NCBI GenBank assembly: GCA_017163975.1
Contig: JAFFSR010000317.1
Location: forward strand, 1,234,001 to 1,298,000
Source of the DNA: Anastatus disparis
Lineage: Eukaryota > Arthropoda > Insecta > Hymenoptera > Eupelmidae
DNA: 64,000 bases
Direction of reading: 5' to 3'
Positions 33,596 to 43,920 of this stretch are shown here, piece after piece; position 1 is the first letter of the stretch; every line of letters starts with the position of its first letter. The notes under the pieces were generated by a model that had not been told where the DNA came from, made no database searches, and saw only the letters and a list, made by a program, of their open reading frames with translations. The position numbers and the translations under genes are program-made.

Positions 33596-33787
33596 GTGGG
33601 GGGGATTGTGGGGGGGTTGTGGGGGGGACTGTGGGGGTCTGTGGGGGGGTCTGTGGGGACGTGGGGGGACGGGGGGGGGGTAATGATCGATAACATAAAA
33701 TAACGTAAATTTACGTTATTTAATTAATAAAAATCATGTGGGGGGCTGTGGGGGGCTGTGGGGGGCGTGGGGGGATGTGGGGGGGCA
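33596..33787 (+). repeat. G-run array (GGGGGG with CTGT/ACGT spacers)
   Basis: Two blocks (33596-33680 and 33739-33786) contain well over ten G runs of 4-10 bases separated by ATTGT, TTGT, CTGT or ACGT. Between them is an AT-rich palindrome (ATAACGTAAATTTACGTTAT). All G runs are on the plus strand, an extreme strand bias and high G-quadruplex potential. It lies between Helitrons B and C. Confidence 0.95.
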
Positions 33788-33848
33788 CCGACTGAATTTT
33801 GGTTCATATAACTATATAATATAGGGAGATATATATATAGAAATCTTT

Positions 33849-33944
33849 TTACTTTAATATTAAAAAATAAGTGACGTAATCATTATTAATATCCATAAGA
33901 TCATTAAATCATTACAATATTCTCATTATTTTAATTTATATATA
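33849..33944. repeat. Direct repeat R2, copy of 28703-28800
   Basis: Nearly identical to R1 and likewise followed by a TA tract, here (TA)n at about 33949-33983. It borders the 3' side of Helitron C, as R1 borders the 3' side of Helitron B. Confidence 0.9.
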
Positions 33945-33987
<43 letters not shown>

Positions 33988-34031
33988 AAATAATTGTGAA
34001 ATATTAGACTTACTTTGTACAGTACTTACTT

Positions 34032-34445
34032 TTATAATTTTTTAATCTTCTGTATTTTCTTAATAATATTAGCTAATCTTAATAAATACCCAGAATAAAT
34101 TTGATGATTTTGATTAATATAATATTTTGCTATCGGTTCACGTATTCGCATTTTATATTCTATAATTTTATTAACGTCACATTTGTAATATTCCAATACT
34201 TTATTCCAATTATTGTATTCACGTTTTTCGTCATTCTCGCCAATGTATGAATTGATAATGTTATTTAATCGAAAAATTTATGTATCATCTGAAATATTAT
34301 CATTTAGACTTTCTAAATATAATTCATATTCTTCCTCATAATATAAATGATCTTTGATTTAATTATTTAAATCTTCTATCATTTATTGATCAATGGTATT
34401 ATCTACTTCAACATTATTGCCTTTAATTGGATTCCATTCCATCAT
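34032..34445 (-). pseudogene. Helitron C small ORF, broken homologue of 29994-30446
   Basis: The reading MMEWNPIKGNNVEVDN is followed by EEYELYLESLNDNI and REPIAKYYINQNHQIYSGYL then LRLANIIKKI. There are three in-frame stops. The N-terminal NVNDQQ unit occurs once rather than twice. Similarity to the Helitron B ORF is roughly 60-65 percent at the C-terminus by eye. It also follows the helicase in the same orientation. Confidence 0.8.
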
Positions 34446-34689
34446 TTTTGTTATTATTATGTATATTATTTATGTATATATTCGAATTTATATTATTAAT
34501 TTTTATATTAATATTATGATAATTTTAATATTCTAAAATTTTAGTATTAGTAAATAATTAATATAAATGTGACCTGTGAAAAATTAATTTATTATATAAT
34601 TTGTTGAAAATAATTAATGTTGAAATATAAAATTGAATATAGATAAATTTAGAAAATTTTATGTTTAATAAAATTAAGAAAATTTTTAA
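34446..34689. other. AT-rich spacer within Helitron C
   Basis: Between the small ORF and the helicase fragment; corresponds to the spacer and a deleted helicase C-terminus in Helitron B. No gene. Confidence 0.5.
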
Positions 34690-35146
34690 TAGATATTTAA
34701 TAAAAATGAAGAAAAATTGTCGTCATTATATCTTATGTTTTTTTTTAGTTTAAAAATATGAAATAAAGGCCAAAGATTTGAATACTTTATAATCTCTTCA
34801 ATAATAGTATTTCTTCTTCCATATTTTAATACTGGTAGAATTTGTCAAAAATCTCCGCCTAAAATTATTATTTTTCTACCAAAACTTTTATCATAACGAC
34901 AAATATCCTTTGATATTTTGTCTACGATTCCTAAAGCTTTTTTAGGAATCATTGATGCTTCGTCCCACATAATTATATCCGTTTCTTTTATTTTTTTTTA
35001 AATGAATCAAATTTTAAAAATGCATTCACAATCATATTTAAATCCAATGGTAATCTGTAAGTTCAATGACTTGTTAAAGCTTTAGATAATAAAATCGAAG
35101 CTATACTTGTCCAGGCCATCAATAAAAAATTTTTTTAATACTTATA
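34690..35146 (-). pseudogene. Helitron C helicase fragment, Walker B side
   Basis: Minus-strand translation parallels Helitron B 31340-31790: the WDEASMIPKKAL region, GGDFRQILPVLKYGRRN (here FGRKIIILGG-like with a stop) and the SSNLWPLFHIFKLK region. Frame breaks are present. It ends exactly at the TA duplication of the pogo-type insertion. Confidence 0.85.
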
Positions 35147-35596
35147 TAAGGTAAAAGTACTATTAGTGGAACAAATAAGAATGAACTTTAAATTTTGTGT
35201 TAAATAATAACTTATAATGTAAAAAACTTCAAAATTTAAATTGTTTTAATGAACTTAATTCTTTTACTTAAAATTACAAACGTTTCAGGTGATTATAAGA
35301 CGTTTTATTTATAAAGTATCAATAAAATAAATTAAATAGTACATATTGTCGAATGGTTTCTTCATACTATGTATCTCCATTTCACTTTTGGTCGACCTAT
35401 AGTGGAATGAATTTTGAAAGTGGGTTAGGAAAACTACAAATGAATAAAATATACATATAACATTTAAAAAAATATATATTTACACTTTAGTATGGATATT
35501 AATCTATCAAAGTTTTGTTTTTACCTAACTATTACAACTAAATTATATTTAAAATAAAATATTTATCTTTCTAATTCCATTTTTTTTAAATTTCTC

Positions 35597-35794
35597 TCAT
35601 TTTACTTGCAATTGCTTTTTTTCTTCAGCAATTCTTTTTTTTTTTTTTTTTGCAGTTTTTTCTTCTTTCATTTCCTGCTCTTTTTCCTTTTCTATTTCTT
35701 GCTCCCACCAGATATCACTGGTTCCAACTACTGGCTTTTTGACTTTACCTTTTGCCGTCAACTTTTGTTTTTTCTTCTTGGGTAAATACTTCAT
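35597..35794 (-). pseudogene. Lys/Glu-rich tail of the pogo-type element
   Basis: 65 codons, KKKKQK and EKEKEQEMKEEK, coiled-coil-like and basic, with GTSDIWWEQEIEKE. Jerky/tigger-type transposases often end in such charged segments, so this and 36184-36405 are probably the C-terminal exons or remnants of the transposase. The evidence is composition and position only. Confidence 0.4.
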
Positions 35795-36859
35795 GAGCAG
35801 TGTAAAAGCTTCAGCAAAGTTTTTCTTGACTGGATTATTTTCTGTAATTTGAATATTGTTAAAATATCTGTTATTATATAGCCGTACTTAAAATAAATAT
35901 CTACTGACCTTGACTTTTTTGGTCATGCAGTTTAAGATTTTTTTAATTAATTTTTCCTATTAGATTTCTCAATAGATCCATTATCACTAACCCTACTAGC
36001 TTCCAAAACAATAGAGCTGTTAGCAAAAACATTATCAGTGTAGTTCTTCATCTCTAAAAATATTTATAAAATTAAATATTAATTATAAAACCAAATCCAA
36101 ACCATTTATAAAATAAGAAAGAAACAAAAAAAAAACAAACCTGCCGAACTGCTTGTATTGAGCAAAGTGTTATTTGAAATAGTTTATAGAGTATTGTTTG
36201 TATAATTATCACACTGTCCATGCGTACTGTTTTTATCGATGAACTCAGTATTACAAGTCTTTGACTGTACAGTACTCTCTATATGCAAATGAAGTTTCTC
36301 AGGTCTGTTATTTTCAACGTTGAACTGAGACTGGTAAGTATCATAAGACTCTTGCTCCACTGCATGGTTCGTATCACTTTGATACTTAATAAGCATATCA
36401 CTCATATCGATAAATTCTATTCCATCAAGATTGTTTGAAGGAAGGTCTAAATTATTATCTTCAAACAGATGACAGCTTCACTGTTATCACATGGAATCTG
36501 AGCTAATACTATAATTTTTTTTCCAAAATTTCTATATTCTTAATTCTAGGTTTATTTAATTTTAAGTTTTTATCTAAATATCACAAAAAGTAATAATATA
36601 CATCAAATTTGTATAAAATTGATTAGTTTGTGAGCACATAAAAGACAGATGGAGAAATTAAATATATTTGTAAATAATTGCAAATATTGTAAATAATTGT
36701 AAATATTTTAAAAACGTAATTGTGAATATAAACGTAGTTGTAAATAATTTTAAATATTTAAAAAACAACTGTAAATTCTAGTTTTAAATAATTGTAAATA
36801 TTTTTTAAAATAATTTTAACTCTGTTATAGACTATTTAAAATTGTAAATTATTGTATCT

Positions 36860-38250
36860 ATATACCACTGGAATCCTTAATTCCCAGCCAATATTTAAAT
36901 AATCCCTTGTTTTCAATATTTTCTGACCATACACCACTCAATTCTGCAATTTTGAAATCTTGAAGTAGTTGATGTGGTAACCTGTCTTCAAACTTTTTTA
37001 AATAAGACATGCTGTCATAGTTTCGATCTTTCATAATTTGATTTTCTTCAGGTTTATCATTTTTAATTTTTTCATAATTTCTTTTTTTTCTTCAAAATAT
37101 CATATTGGACCATAGTAGGATTAAATGGTGTCAAATCAGATGCTCTGAAGCCACTTTTGATAATATTTCGTTCTGCGGTCATGGGATCTAAAGCCATTTT
37201 TAACACTAAAGCAAACTGCTACTTTTTTAATCTTGCATTATCATTTTCTATTTTCCATTTAAGTACAGTTTTTTTCCAAAGTTCTTTAAGTGGATGAAAG
37301 AATGCTATGTCGAGGAGTTGTAATATATGTGTAGCATTTGGGTATAATAAAATCAATTTAATCTGTTTTTGTCTACAGAAGGAGACTAGTGGAACAGTTA
37401 CATGAGAAGAATGTCCATCTAAATATATCACAACAGGAAACTCAACTTTTTCTTGCACTAACCACTTATAAAATACATTTGTGATGTATTCATAAAAAGT
37501 TTCTATGGTCATTTACCCATTGTCACACATTCCGATCCCCCAGCCCTTTGGAAAATTCTGTACTATAACTTTAGGCATTTTTTCTTTGTATGGATACGAA
37601 ACCATGGGTGGAGCCCTCGTACCTTCTGCGCTGTATGTAAATATTGCACTTAAACTGTCTTTTTCAAAAGCGTCAACTACTTTGTACACTGCTCTTGTTA
37701 CTTTAGATGAAAGTACTTTCTCACTTTTTGGATATAGTTGCATATTAGTTTCGTCACAATTTAACACTAGTGATGGATGTATGTCAATCAAATTTTTAGA
37801 AGAAAGGTAAACTTTTACCTCTTCAAACCATTTTTTCAAATCTTCTTGTGTGACTATAGCTCTCACTGCACTTAAGTGTTGAGGTACTCGACAAACTATA
37901 TCAGAGTGACTTTTGAGGAAGCCCTTATACCAATGCCTACCTGGTCGATTTTCTTTAAACGGTGTTTTTCACCCTAAACTTTTTATATAACGTTGCACAC
38001 TATCTAGTAAAACTGATTTCGTAACCGGGAATCCTCTGTCTGCTCTATAATCAATCCATTGAGCTACTCTTCTTCTTCTTTCTCAGAAAGTACAGTTGCA
38101 GAACCTTTTCTACATTTTCTCTGTAGACTGCTGCACATTCTAAACAATGTAGTTTGTGGCACTTGATATATTGCAACAGCTTTTTAATAGTTAAAACATT
38201 TTTTTGTTACTGCGTGTACAGCCTTTGACATAGCATCATTTAAAATTTGA
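36860..38250 (-). pseudogene. Pogo/Jerky-like DDE transposase
   Basis: From the N-terminus: a pipsqueak-type HTH (38240-38110; KAVAIYQVPQTTLFRM), a CENP-B/Tc5-type HTH (38070-37880; RADRGFPVTK, PFKENRPGRHWYKGFL), then the DDE core. The core has SLVLNCDETNMQLYPK (first D), GTRAPPMVSYPYKEKMPK, VVIYLDGHSSHVTVPL (second D), and THILQLLDIAFFHPLKELW (third D). A later FNPTMVQYDIL motif is typical of the family. Stops and frameshifts occur near 38000, 38080, 38200, between 37513 and 37512, and at about 37217. The catalytic triad is intact but the frame is not, so it is inactive. Confidence 0.88.
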
Positions 38251-38540
38251 AATAAGCACTAAATAATATTTTCTTATTAATATACAATGATTTTTAAATT
38301 TAAGATTATATTAATTTTACTTTTTTGGAAGAAAACAAGCAATAAATGCTTAAGCACTCTGTATATTTCACTTTTCGAACATGTGGTGAAACGAGTCTAG
38401 ACCGTGAAGAGGAACGCCTAAATTTCTTATTCCATAATATGGACGCTTGAAAAATCGAATCACGAAAAGAGGAACATTTAAATAAAAATATTTCAGAGCA
38501 AAAAACTTAAAATAATTAATAATCATTGCTTAGTGGATGC

Positions 38541-38974
38541 TATATATGAGGATATCTCTACAATTTTTAATCTTTCTGTGATATGTCATTTTACAGCTAT
38601 TACTGGGTTACCCAATGATGCACACTATTTAAACTAGGTCCATACCTTTTGTACAATCTGGAAACTCTATTTTTTATGTATCCAGTGAATGTGCCACCGA
38701 CCGTATAGTAGATATTTCTATAAAACGTAAATTTTTATATGGATAAAATTACGGAAATTTTATTCATGTAAAAATTTACGTTTTATAGAAATATCTACTA
38801 TACCGTTGATGGCACATTCACTGAATGCATAAAAAATAGAGTTTCCAGGTTGTACAAAAGGTATGAACCTAGTTTAAATAGTGTGCATCATTGGGTAACC
38901 CAGTAACGCCAGTAAAATGAATTTTCAAAAACATCATAAAAAGATTAAAAATTGTAGAGATATCCTCATATATG
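38541..38974. mobile_element. Foldback MITE within the pogo-type element
   Basis: The left arm starts ATATATGAGGATATCTCTAC and the right arm ends with its complement. Internal matches include GGGTTACCCAATGATGCACA and AACGTAAATTTTTA-type blocks. Arms are about 200 bp. Target duplication unclear. Confidence 0.88.
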
Positions 38975-39256
38975 CAATTTAAAAACATTTAAGTTAATTG
39001 AACATCGTTAAATTGACTACATACGTTAAAAACTGAAGGTATCTTTTAAACATATTTTTATACAGAAAACAAAGTTGGTTACTAAGTTTACAGAGAATTT
39101 AATTTTTACAATTTTTTTTAATACTAAACGACAACTGATAATGATGAATTACACATGAAAACAAATTAGCGTACTTTAAGGTAAATATATATTTTTTCAT
39201 GAATGTATATATTTTATAATATTTTTTTGAATCTAATTTTTATAAAAGCTATTCCA

Positions 39257-39473
39257 GTTATAGGTAAGGTTGCCAGATGTACTGATTTTTCAGAAATTAT
39301 TTTGTTTATATATTTGCAAATATACACGTATGTACAAATGAACATAATATTCTTTTAAAAAATAGTAAAAGTTTAAAAGGAATTATGCTTATATGTATAT
39401 ACTTTTATATTTGCAAGTATATAAATAAAATAATTTTTGAAAAATCAGTACATCTGGCAACCTTAGTTATAGG
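39257..39473. mobile_element. hAT-type MITE with perfect 8-bp target duplication
   Basis: GTTATAGG (39257-39264) and GTTATAGG (39466-39473) flank a 201-bp element with tips TAAGGTTGCCAGATGTACTG. The arms are about 50 bp and nearly perfect. The 8-bp duplication supports hAT; the transposase source is unknown. Confidence 0.93.
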
Positions 39474-39503
39474 ACGTATTTCACTATTGGTACTTTAACC
39501 TTA

Positions 39504-39650
39504 ATAATATATTAATATTTTGTATGAGAAAGTTTTTCCAAAACCTCCTGGTCCATCTATGAAAAACATTTTTTATTGATTATTTATTTGTTCGAAAATA
39601 TTTTTTTGATCATTATTTAATTGTTTATACATTTTATTAAATTCTTAGAA
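39504..39650 (-). pseudogene. Helitron C helicase fragment, Walker A side
   Basis: Minus-strand reading contains the FFIDGPGGFGKTFSYK region equivalent to Helitron B 31790-31945 (Walker A with SGKT changed towards FGKT) and the QLNNDQKNIFE region. It is cut at about 39650. Confidence 0.85.
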
Positions 39651-39998
39651 GGATAATAAAAAGAAATTATAAATAAATAATCCTACAAATCCTAACACTT
39701 GAAATACACATTATGATGTATCAAATTTGATAGTAAAATTATTAAAAAAATTTTCAATAGTAATTATTTTAAAATTTTTCATTATTTTAAATTTATCATA
39801 ACATTAATGATTTTAATATCAATATTTTTATTCATATAATATAAAATAAAATATATTAAGAATACATAACATGAAATAATATAAAATAAAGTAGTTTTTA
39901 GGACTCCTAGCAAGAGTTTCCACTAATCAAAAAATCTAACGCACCGATAGCGGTGCCGCTACATTATGCACCTTTTTCTTTAATTTGATAGTTGGTTA
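39651..39998 (-). other. Helitron C 5' region, non-coding
   Basis: AT-rich leader, with the conserved block AATCAAAAAATCTAACGC and GGTGCCGCTACATTATGCAC at 39920-39975. The latter matches 28340-28415 and 29287-29357 in reverse. Confidence 0.65.
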
Positions 39999-40387
39999 TT
40001 AAAAGGAGGTCACGTATCTCTGTCCTTTTCTAATCAAAGCATTGAGTTTTTTACAAAACCTAATAACTTTAGCAAAAAATAAAGAGAAAGCCGCATCTTG
40101 TATCAAAAAAAGCAATATTTTCTTTGATGAGAAAGAATTAATTTTATTGCTTCGTTTTCAAAAAAACCTTGAAAAACTTAAATCATAGAGGTTAGGTTGA
40201 ACAATTTGGTTTTTCAAGGTTTTCTTGAGAATGAAGCAATAAAATTAATTTTTTCTTATCGAAGAAAATATTGCTTTTTTTGATACAAGATGCGGCTTTC
40301 TCTTCATTTTTTGCTAAAGTTATTAGTTTTCGTAAAAAAATAATTTCTTTGATTAGAAAAGGACAGAGATACGTGACCTCCTGTTAA
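39999..40387. mobile_element. TTAA foldback MITE, copy C
   Basis: TTAA at 39999-40002 and 40384-40387; 381 bp between. Tips AAGGAGGTCACGTATCTCTG and complement. The body and loop are almost the same as copy B. Confidence 0.93.
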
Positions 40388-41190
40388 TCTAATATGACTT
40401 TCAGTTGAGTCTATAAATTTTACTATATGCGGAGTTGCTAAAGATCGTAAGAAATTTACTACATATCATAAGGCAAACTCTGATAATGCTAGCTAGTAAA
40501 TTTGATTGATGTGCACCGTTGTCTTACTCTGTAAGCTTGTCGCTGTGCGTCTCTCTCTCTCTCTCTTTTACTTGATCGAGACGCGTTGCCAGTAGCACAG
40601 TTTTCCTTATTTTAAAGGATTTTACTCTTTCAGGTAAACCTACTCAATACTTGATATAAAATATATATTTTATGCAATATTGAAAATAAGGACCGCAGAG
40701 GCGTCGGGGTAAGCAAAGGATACAGGTTCTATATGATATATTCACATGCAATACAGATATAATAGTTACAGACTTTAAATTTAACGTGAATTTATTAATG
40801 ATAAAAAAATTAAATACAAAAGAAGGAATTTGGGTTCAAGTAATAAACTAAAGACAAAAGTTGATACAACAATAGTCGATTTATAATAAAACTATTTTCT
40901 AGAAAGAATAAGTTATAGGGAAGGACACGACGCGAACCAAAAATACTTTATATGTTCGAGCGAACGCATATACTTTTAGCACTGGAAGCCTTTCGGCGTT
41001 CGTGACAGCATGCTGAGCTGCCTTATACACAACAGCACGAGATTCGAAAGCTGTAGAATACCGTGACGCCCCTTCGCCAGACTCAGCATACTCTGACTCT
41101 ACTGCTCTAGATCGATACGCTGAAGGATATGAAAAGCGGAAGATGTAGTCAATGATTACTTAAAAGAAAAAATCAATCTAAATTACATAT
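40388..41190 (-). other. Probable LTR/UTR region downstream of the Gypsy element
   Basis: Lies 3' of the Gypsy coding region (minus strand). Mixed composition with a (CT)n run at 40549-40566. The 40600-41150 part is not coding in any convincing frame. No second LTR copy was recognised near 47.4 kb, so LTR boundaries cannot be given. Confidence 0.4.
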
Positions 41191-42036
41191 ATTCTCGGTG
41201 TTTAGAACGTCGAGGACATTGATGAGACCGTTTAACACCTGGATAGTTGCGGATACAGCACCTTGGTTGGTACTTAGCAAGGGTCTTCCTTTTTGCCTCT
41301 TCTTCTTCTTTCTGCAGTCGCAGCTTTGTCATCAATTCATTAGCTTTGGCCTATTCATGGGCCGCTTTAGCTTTGGTGGCGGCTTTCAACGCTTTGTTCA
41401 GAGCTTTGGATGCTTCCTCGTCCACTTGTCGGATCTTAGCCCTTTCTCTCTCTCTCCTTTTCCTCTCTTCTCCCTGCCTAGCCAGTCTGGTGCGCCTGAC
41501 TCGAAGCAACGCCGCCACCTGCCTCCTATCCTTAATAATAGTGGGCCAATTACTGTCTACCTCAGCAGCCTCTAACCCATAATGGTCGAGAAAGTGGTCC
41601 TACCAATCAAAAGCTTCGGCTTCCTCGTCAAAAGCTACTGAAGATTGGCGCGCTACCTTCTTCAATTCGGCTTCCAGCTTTGCCCATTCTTTTTCCATAG
41701 ACGAAGCACTCTTAGGCGCTGTTATTCCTGGTCGCGGTTTGCAGGCCGGTTGACTCTGAGACGCGCTAGGTGTCGGCGTAGTCACCTCTTTTTGCCGCTC
41801 AGGCAGTGGCTTAACCCTAATTGGCGTGGGCTTCCTGGGCTGCTCTTCCATTGACAGGGGGGAAGACTGTGACTTTTTCTCTCCTTCTCTATTTGTCGCT
41901 GCATCCTCTCATCTTTAGCTAGATCCCTCATGGGTTTCGTAAAAGAAAGGAGGTAGTTCCTTATGCGCATGTCAGCTGTGTGACTTATGAGGAACGAAAA
42001 TAGGTCTTCCATACCTCTGCGACGTTGATCATCCAT
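41190..42036 (-). pseudogene. Extra ORF downstream of Gypsy integrase, charged coiled-coil-like
   Basis: Starts MDDQRRRGMEDLFSFLISHT and continues NYLLSFTKPMRDLAKDERMQ. A frameshift near 41850 leads into PTPIRVKPLPERQKEVTTPT and SSMEKEWAKLEAELKKVARQ. The readable remainder to about 41200 is Arg/Lys/Glu-rich (TRLARQGEERKRREREKGK). No signal peptide, transmembrane segment or furin-like site is seen, so it does not look like an envelope gene despite its position. I do not recognise it. Confidence 0.5.
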
Positions 42037-42248
42037 CTAATGGAATAGAGAGAGAATGTATTCTATTAATTTACTAAGATAGTTCCTTTCGGTCCCGAGC
42101 CTCCGTTGGCACACGGAGTTGCATTGCTCGCAAGAGACAGGTCGCTCATCGTCTTATTCGCATGTGTTTGTTCCAACGGAGGTTGAGATGATGATTCCTC
42201 TTCTTGTCGTGCGATGGACGGTTTTAGCTGCTCTACATGAACAGGGCT

Positions 42249-43208
42249 CTAAGCATTACTATCTTGGTCTATAAGTCTGTATGTGTTAGAGCCACATTTG
42301 GCTGTAATTACGTATGGGCCTACAAACTTGGGTGCAAGCTTACTCGCAATGCCCTGAGCAACTGAAGAGAGTATTTTAAATCTTTTACATACTAAATCTC
42401 CTATATTATATACGACTTCTCTTTGGTTCGTATCGTATGCATCAGCTTGCTTTTGTTGAGCGGACTGGAAACGATCTACGACCTGTTCATGTAGCAAAAG
42501 TAATTTGCTTACACGTTTTTGACAGTTTGTTACTTCTTGTAACCATTCGTTTTTTTGAGCAGCCTTGTCTTCTTTTCTTTAGAAAGTACTGGCTGTTTAC
42601 CATAATTCAACAACGCAGGACTTGTAGCAGTTGGACTCTGTTTCGCAGTGTTATATGCGAATATTCTCTGGTAACTTTTCGTCTCATGAGCGATGTTTTT
42701 CATCAATAAATGCAATAATCATGGTTTTAACTGCCCGGTTTATCCTCTCTACCGGATTGGCCTGCGGGTAGTACGTTGGAGTAGTATTATGACAAATACC
42801 TGCATTATTTAGATATTTATCTACTACGTGGTTCCTGAACTCTGAGCCATTATCAGATAAGAAGATCTTAGGCGCACCAAACCTTTAAATATTCCTTTCT
42901 TTTAGTGCTTTTAAGATCGTGGGTTCATTTGCTTTTCTAACAACCTTCCATGGACCTAAAACTTCTTTTTTACCCATTAGGCCTGCAGGTAATTTTCGTT
43001 CCATTTTACACTGCTGGCAGATCTCACAGCTCCTAACATACTGTGTCACGGTTTTCTCTAGATATGGCCAGTAATAATATTGTTTCATGCGAGCTACAGT
43101 CTTATCACGACCTAGGTGGCCAGCTGTCGACTCGTCGTGGCATTCATGCAGTACTTCAGCTCGATTTTCGTTGGGAACAACGAGTTTCCATGCGTCATCG
43201 TCTCCCAT
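42249..43208 (-). pseudogene. Gypsy integrase
   Basis: The N-terminal HHCC zinc finger is visible in the 43208-42885 frame (HECHDESTAGHLGRDKT, then YVRSCEICQQCK). The core resumes at about 42880 with PKIFLSDNGSEFRNHVV (second catalytic Asp) and YYPQANPVERINRAVKTMI (catalytic Glu). Between GPWKVV and RKANEPTILKALKE about 35-40 residues typical of this family are missing, including the first catalytic Asp. The C-terminal part QQKQADAYDTNQREVVYNIG and KLAPKFVGPYVITAKCGSNT is the usual DNA-binding tail. Integrates cDNA in intact elements; inactive here. Confidence 0.88.
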
Positions 43209-43920
43209 TGTTTCCTCTGTAAACCTGTCCGGTACATAGCGGTATAATCAACCTCTGATTATTTTCCATCTTGGATAGTCATCAGCATTACTCGTAATTA
43301 GTCGAAGCAGAGATATATACCACGCATTGTTTATTTGTGACGCCCAAGTTAATGCACTTAAGTGAGTGTCATATTCTACTGAATCTTCATGCATGCGTGA
43401 TAATGCATCAGGCACATAGTTCAATGCACTTTTTCTGTGCTCAACAGTGTAAGAGCAACCTTGTAGCTCCAGCGTCCATCACGCTAGCCTACCCGTTGAA
43501 TTATGTAAATTACGTAACCAACGTAAACTACTATAATCAGTTATAACTTTAAAGTCATAATCTTCAATATAACAGCGAAACTTTTTGATGGCCTACATAA
43601 CAGTTAGACCCTCTCTTTCTGTTACGCTGGAATTTTGCTTTTCACTGGACTCTGTACGACTAGCGAATTCCAATACACGCTCTACGTCGTTAACTACTTG
43701 TAGAAATATTGCTCTTAGCCCTGAGTCACTAGCATCTGTCTGTATAAAAAACTGGAAGTCAAACTGCGGTTGATGCAATAACGGAGCAGATGCAATCAAA
43801 GCTTTTATTTGATCAAAAGCAATTTCCTGATCGCTTGACCATACATATCTACAATCTTTTCTAGTAAGTCTAGTCAATGGCTCTCCTAACGTGGCGAAAT
43901 TTTTCAAGAATTTCCTGTTC
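43209..43920 (-). pseudogene. Gypsy RNase H region
   Basis: The frame 43907-43593 has FATLGEPLTRLTRKDCRYVW, IKALIASAPLLHQPQFDFQF and FIQTDASDSGLRAIFLQ (the TDAS catalytic Asp). A stop near 43590 separates it from the following RFRCYIEDYDFKVITDYSSL, the DH.SL-like motif with H replaced by Y. The rest to 43210 is poorly readable. Confidence 0.85.

Larger units (their letters stand above)
35147..39503 (-). mobile_element. Pogo-type (Tc1/mariner superfamily) DNA transposon
   Basis: The left tip AGGTAAAAGTACTATTAGTG begins at 35149 and the right tip, read inward, AGGTTAAAGTACCAATAGTG, begins at 39501. TA flanks both (35147-35148, 39502-39503). Target and element can be separated with certainty because the insertion interrupts a helicase frame known from Helitron B. 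It carries a decayed transposase (36860-38250) and two nested MITEs (38541-38974 and 39257-39473). TA duplication agrees with the pogo family. Confidence 0.9.
34032..39995 (-). mobile_element. Helitron C, degenerate and split by a pogo-type transposon
   Basis: From the 3' side: small-ORF homologue (34032-34445), helicase fragment (about 34690-35146), pogo-type insertion (35147-39503), helicase fragment (39504-39650), then a 5'-region block (39660-39990) with GGTGCGTTAGATTTTTTG in reverse. The helicase pieces on either side of the insertion join exactly as in Helitron B (31780-31800). Large internal deletions removed the helicase C-terminus and the Rep half. No CTAG 3' hairpin is seen; a TA tract occupies its expected place. 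Confidence 0.8.

Noticed and set aside
28703..33944. R1/R2 as LTRs of a retrotransposon
   Set aside because: Only about 97 bp, no TG...CA ends, no primer binding site, and the content between them is a Helitron.
41190..42036. Envelope gene of a Gypsy-type retrovirus
   Set aside because: No signal peptide, transmembrane segment or cleavage site; highly charged composition.
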